41,260 nt of DNA from positions 1-41,260 of the forward strand of contig PSRN01000028.1 of assembly GCA_003176075.1 (NCBI GenBank). The letters run 5' to 3'. Under the pieces are notes generated by a model. It was not told the origin of the DNA, did not search any database, and was given only the letters and a program-made list of their open reading frames with translations. Positions within the stretch are counted from its first letter, which is position 1; the number at the start of each line of letters is the position of its first letter. This stretch comes from Bdellovibrio sp. Its GTDB lineage: Bacteria > Bdellovibrionota > Bdellovibrionia > Bdellovibrionales > Bdellovibrionaceae. Below, in pieces: positions 37,407-41,260 of the stretch. The translations under genes were made by a program, and so were the position numbers.

Positions 37407-38481
37407 TGTTGGTCCCAGGCTTCAACTGCGCCAGCACAAAAAGCTCGGTGCCTTGCCGGCCCTGGGGCGAATTTCGCCAACGCCCCCAAAAAAGAAAATC
37501 AAACCGTCGCCGCAAACGCTCGCGGACTTCCCATTCGCTGCCGCCAAAGGGCGGGCCCATGGGCTTGTCGTGGACAAAGAAAACACCCATCAAATGCCCG
37601 CGCGGAGCCAGGGATCGCAACCAAACTTTGACCAGCTCCTGGCGGCGGGAAGGCTCGATGGCACAGTAACAGGTGTGCTCGAAAACAATATCAAAGGCAT
37701 GGCTCAATTCAGCAGGCAATTGAAAAGCATCGGCTTGCAGCCACGTCAGCCCTGGTCGATCCCCATAATTTTTTCGAGCGGCTGATATCGCCTCAGCTGA
37801 AAAATCCACCCCTGTGACGAGGTGGCCGTGCTCGGCGAAAAAAGCCGCATCATGTCCGGCGCCGCAACCCAACACCAGAACGCGGGAGCGCGGCCACTTC
37901 ATGCGGGGAAGCATGTCCACCAGGGCGGGAGCGGCACTTTGCAGATCAAAGGCCGTGTCCTTGTTTTGGTAGCGATGGCTCCAGTAGGTCGAACTGTCAA
38001 CGGCGGCAAAAGACCCCAGCCAGGGGCGAAGATTTATCCGCTCGCCCGCGATGGTCACCGAATCGTCGTCAAACTCATCCACCAGATCAAAAAACCGTGC
38101 CTGTGCGGCTCGCGAAAGAACGAAAGGAATGCCATCAGGCGTACGACCATGGAAGCGATCCCATTCATCCTGGATGACCTCTGTGAATTGATGTTCGATC
38201 GTGTGGTGATAAGGAAAGTGAAGAAGCCATCGGTCATCACGATGCCCGTGGCGGCTCTGCCGCCCACGCTCCTCAAGAGTTCTGACAACGAGAGGATCGT
38301 CAAAATTCTCGACCCGATAGCTTTCTTCATTGAGGAAAGTTTCGAAGGTTCCGTTGTCGTGCCGTTTGAGGTTTTTTAGCAGCGCCAGACCGACTTCTTG
38401 ATCCGTGACGCGCGTTTCTCCGAAGTAAGGGTAACCCTCCTCATCAATCGGCAGCCATTTGATGGCAGGACGCACAGTCAA
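37396..38481 (-). CDS. DUF1285-like N-domain fused to TPMT-like class I methyltransferase
   Basis: N-terminal IKWLPIDEEGYPYFGETRVTDQEVG...; C-terminal SSTYWSHRYQNKDTAFDLQSAAPALVDML...VLVLGCGAGHDAAFFAEHGHLVTGVDFSAEAI. Carries repeat copy 6 in frame. Confidence 0.8.
   Translation of the reverse strand: MTVRPAIKWLPIDEEGYPYFGETRVTDQEVGLALLKNLKRHDNGTFETFLNEESYRVENFDDPLVVRTLEERGRQSRHGHRDDRWLLHFPYHHTIEHQFTEVIQDEWDRFHGRTPDGIPFVLSRAAQARFFDLVDEFDDDSVTIAGERINLRPWLGSFAAVDSSTYWSHRYQNKDTAFDLQSAAPALVDMLPRMKWPRSRVLVLGCGAGHDAAFFAEHGHLVTGVDFSAEAISAARKNYGDRPGLTWLQADAFQLPAELSHAFDIVFEHTCYCAIEPSRRQELVKVWLRSLAPRGHLMGVFFVHDKPMGPPFGGSEWEVRERLRRRFDFLFWGRWRNSPQGRQGTELFVLAQLKPGTNIVG
38245..38271 (-). repeat. Interspersed hairpin repeat, copy 6 (in-frame in methyltransferase N-domain)
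   Basis: Minus strand GAGCGTGGGCGGCAGAGCCGCCACGGG, triloop AGA; read as ERGRQSRHG. Confidence 0.9.
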
Positions 38482-39404
38482 TCCCCTTCAGCCTTTGGAG
38501 CTTCCGCGGCCGGAGGAGCTTCTGCGGCCGGAGGGGCTTCTTTGGCCTCAGGAGAGCTTTGGGGCGAGCGAGGTTCAGAAGTTGAGCCTGAAGGTGAGTC
38601 TGAAGATGAGCCCGAAGGCGATTCTGAGGGTGACTTCGAAGCTGGCTCTGCGGCACGTTCTGCGGCAGATTCCGCAGCCCGTTCTGAACCCGATTTCGGT
38701 TCAGATTTTGGAACCCGCTTGGAATCTGGCTCCGCCTGCCCCGACTGCGGATCCGCCGAAGGCGACGACTTGGCCGGCGGCTGAGGCGGCTGAGGTGACT
38801 GAGGTGGTTGTGGCTTGGGCGTGGCGGGCTTCCCTGCTGCGGGCTTCGGACTTGGATGCTTTGGAATTGCAGCCTTTCCAGGCGCCTCGGCTGGAGGATT
38901 TTTCGGCGCCGCCAGGTTGGCCGGATTCGCCGGCACATCAGCGGGCGCTTCCGGCGTCGCGCCTTCGTCCGCCCGATCTTCCGGGCCGACCGTAATCACT
39001 AAACCTTCCTCGAACTGAATGTCGTCGGCTTCCGTCTTAATCTCGTTGATCTTCCAGCTCTGTGGAGCGCCCTCTTTTTGCTCCTTTGATTTTTCGAGAA
39101 TGGCCGCGCCTGAAATATGATTGGTGATCAAAGAACCATTTTCCTTGCCTTTGTCCTCAAGTTCCTTAAATGAGTATTCGAAGAAAACGCGAACGCGATG
39201 ATCATCCAGTTCTTCAGTTCGCAGGCTTTGAATCACAAAATCCTTGGATTTCGGCTTCTTAGTGACGACCGATGAACGAATCATACGCGCCATGGCTGAT
39301 TGAATGCCAGAGTGCGTCTGAGAGGCAATGGTGGCCTCGCTATTGATCAGCGACCAAGTCCAAGCCATTGCCGCTGCAAAGAACAACACGCTGAGATATT
39401 TCAT
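38478..39404 (-). CDS. Hypothetical exported protein with long low-complexity tail
   Basis: Signal MKYLSVLFFAAAMAWTWS; tail rich in Pro/Ala/Ser/Glu with 18-bp-type repeats (EAPPAAEAPPAAEA; SESPSGSSSDSPSGSTSE). Confidence 0.65.
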   Translation of the reverse strand: MKYLSVLFFAAAMAWTWSLINSEATIASQTHSGIQSAMARMIRSSVVTKKPKSKDFVIQSLRTEELDDHRVRVFFEYSFKELEDKGKENGSLITNHISGAAILEKSKEQKEGAPQSWKINEIKTEADDIQFEEGLVITVGPEDRADEGATPEAPADVPANPANLAAPKNPPAEAPGKAAIPKHPSPKPAAGKPATPKPQPPQSPQPPQPPAKSSPSADPQSGQAEPDSKRVPKSEPKSGSERAAESAAERAAEPASKSPSESPSGSSSDSPSGSTSEPRSPQSSPEAKEAPPAAEAPPAAEAPKAEGD

Positions 39405-39455
39405 AAGCTCAACCCTTGAATAAACTGCGAAAGTTCGATTTGATGCCTATCAATC

Positions 39456-40100
39456 ATGAGATTGCGAGACTTTCAGCGGGACTTCAATAAGAACTTTGAA
39501 CTCAATTTCAAAAAGATGACCGAACTTTTTTCGGAAGTCTCTGATAGCTTGCGGAGTCCGCAAGCTCGCGCCTTGTTCGCCTCCGCGTTAGAGTTCTTGA
39601 AACCTCATCACCTGGCGCTTGGTTTGCGAGTGGCGAAACTCAGTCGAACGCGCCTTGAAGTTGTGGTCCCGCACCGCTGGCGGAATCAGTTGGAGGCCGA
39701 GGAACTGGACCCCGGCATCCTCACCACCGCTTCCGCCATGGGAGCCCAGCTCCTGATGCGACGGATGGATCTTCCGGATTTAGGTCCGATGACAATTGAA
39801 GAAATTCATTTTTTCCGCCATTCAAAACTGGCTGGCGACCTGCGCGGCCGCTTGGAATTTTCCAAACTCGCGCAGGAGGCCTTTCGCGCCGAACTGAAAA
39901 AGAAAACCAAAACCAAGCTTGAACTGCTGATGATCTTTTTTGATCAGTTCGATCGGCGCGTGGCGGATTGCCAGATCGTCTGCCATTGCACGGCTGTTCA
40001 GTCGCTTGGTTGGTCGGAAGAGCCCCAAGCCGGTGCCTTCGACAGGAGGTTCGCCGAGCGAACCTCCCTTGACCCCTCCGCAGTCGGAAAATCAGAATGA
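39456..40100 (+). CDS. DUF4442/hotdog-fold-like protein
   Basis: [57 protein letters not shown]; overlaps the next gene start. Confidence 0.5.
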   Translation: MRLRDFQRDFNKNFELNFKKMTELFSEVSDSLRSPQARALFASALEFLKPHHLALGLRVAKLSRTRLEVVVPHRWRNQLEAEELDPGILTTASAMGAQLLMRRMDLPDLGPMTIEEIHFFRHSKLAGDLRGRLEFSKLAQEAFRAELKKKTKTKLELLMIFFDQFDRRVADCQIVCHCTAVQSLGWSEEPQAGAFDRRFAERTSLDPSAVGKSE

Positions 40101-41260
40101 GCGTCTTGGCCAACGAGATCAACTCCCGCTCCGCCGAATTTGTCGCCAACCGCGAGCACATGAATCAGCTTCTGCGCTCCTGGCGGCAGCGCCTGGAGCA
40201 GGTGAAAGCGGGCGGCGGCGTCGAGGCCGTCAACAAACACAAGTCCCGCGGCAAGCTGACGGCGCGCGAGCGGGTGGCGGCCCTCGTTGATCCCGGGAGC
40301 GCCTTTCTTGAATTCTCCACTCTCGCGGCTTGGGACATGTATGACAACCAAGCGCCCGGCGCGGGCTTGGTCACGGGCATCGGCTCGATCAGCAGTGGCA
40401 ACAATCAAAACAATCAAAACAATCAAACCAGTCAAACCGTCGAGTGCATGATTGTCGCCAACGACGCCACAGTCAAGGGCGGCACCTATTACCCGATGAC
40501 GGTGAAGAAGCACCTGCGCGCGCAGGAAATCGCCGCCGAAAACGGTCTTCCTTGCATTTACCTGGTGGATTCCGGCGGTGCCTATTTGCCTCTGCAGTCG
40601 GAAGTATTTCCCGATCGCGACCATTTCGGCCGCATTTTCTATAATCAAGCGCAAATGTCGGCCTTGGGCATCCCGCAGATCGCCGTCGTGCTCGGCAGTT
40701 GCACCGCCGGCGGAGCCTACGTCCCGGCCATGGCCGATGAAAATGTCATCGTCAAAGAAAGAGGGACAATTTTTCTTGGCGGTCCACCGCTGGTGAAGGC
40801 CGCGACCGGCGAAGTCGTCAGCGCTGAACAATTGGGCGGAGCCCTCGTTCATTGCCAAACCAGCGGCGTCACCGACCACTTCGCCGAAGACGACGAGCAT
40901 GCGATCGAAATCACCCGTCACATTGTCGCCAGCCTCAATCATCGCCGATCGGTCCCTTTGGCGGTCAGAGAAATCGAGGAACCCCTGTACCCGGCCGAAG
41001 ACATTTACGGGATTATTTCCAAGGACAGCAAAATCCCCTACGACGTCCGCCAAGTGATCGCAAGGCTGGTGGATGGTTCTTTTTTGCAGGAGTTCAAAGC
41101 CAATTACGGTTCAACCCTGGTGTGTGGATTTGCCCACCTTTGGGGATATCCCGTCGGCGTGATCGCCAATAACGGCGTTCTTTTCAGCGAAAGCGCCCTT
41201 AAGGGGGCTCACTTTATCGAACTCTGTGACCAACGGGGCATTCCGCTGATTTTCCTGCAA
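40097..41260 (+). CDS. Acyl-CoA carboxylase carboxyltransferase (methylcrotonyl-CoA carboxylase beta-like), partial
   Basis: Manual translation from ATG at 40097: [71 protein letters not shown]; open to window end. Confidence 0.92.
   Translation, partial: MSVLANEINSRSAEFVANREHMNQLLRSWRQRLEQVKAGGGVEAVNKHKSRGKLTARERVAALVDPGSAFLEFSTLAAWDMYDNQAPGAGLVTGIGSISSGNNQNNQNNQTSQTVECMIVANDATVKGGTYYPMTVKKHLRAQEIAAENGLPCIYLVDSGGAYLPLQSEVFPDRDHFGRIFYNQAQMSALGIPQIAVVLGSCTAGGAYVPAMADENVIVKERGTIFLGGPPLVKAATGEVVSAEQLGGALVHCQTSGVTDHFAEDDEHAIEITRHIVASLNHRRSVPLAVREIEEPLYPAEDIYGIISKDSKIPYDVRQVIARLVDGSFLQEFKANYGSTLVCGFAHLWGYPVGVIANNGVLFSESALKGAHFIELCDQRGIPLIFLQ

Noticed and set aside
5437-38271. The six hairpins as a CRISPR array
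   Set aside because: Copies are dispersed over 33 kb with no regular spacing, and no cas genes are present.
38444-38938. 164-aa Arg-rich ORF, internal to 38478..39404
   Set aside because: Alternate frame of a low-complexity repeat region; no start context or family signal.
39998-41053. 351-aa minus ORF
   Set aside because: Antisense of the carboxyltransferase gene, which translates convincingly on the plus strand; shadow ORF.

Overview
41.3 kb of a bacterial chromosome. Gene content includes a Bd3614-like deaminase and many secreted hypotheticals, which loosely suggests a Bdellovibrio-like relative; this is inference only. Supported content: LysR regulator divergent from a Tat-exported intradiol dioxygenase; a DUF4160/DUF2442-HTH pair; DoxX, TrmB, Mpg, HPF and RlmK-like genes; two convergent tripartite ABC-efflux loci (TolC-MacA-MacB and HlyD-FtsX permease-ATPase); MsrA; a BrnT-like/CopG-like toxin-antitoxin pair; an IS21 IstB remnant; a DUF2089/YvlB-like operon; quinone oxidoreductase; Bd3614-like deaminase; transketolase; proline iminopeptidase; glycosyltransferase plus glycogen-debranching enzyme; DUF4143 ATPase; a uracil-DNA glycosylase remnant; hemerythrin; an exported ATP-grasp protein; a frameshifted DHA2-type MFS gene; a DUF1285-like/TPMT-like methyltransferase fusion; and the start of an acyl-CoA carboxylase beta subunit. 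No tRNA, rRNA or CRISPR array was seen. The most interesting signal is a six-copy interspersed hairpin (GAGCGTGGGCGGCGAAGCCGCCACGGG, conserved stem, variable triloop). It has no stop codon in any of six frames and sits inside or at the end of at least three otherwise conserved genes (trmB, macB linker, methyltransferase N-domain), reminiscent of Rickettsia palindromic elements. Secondary signals are palindromic or repeat-containing, apparently leaderless promoters at start codons of accessory/TA-like genes, and recurrent in-frame 9/12/18-bp tandem repeats in protein tails and loops.
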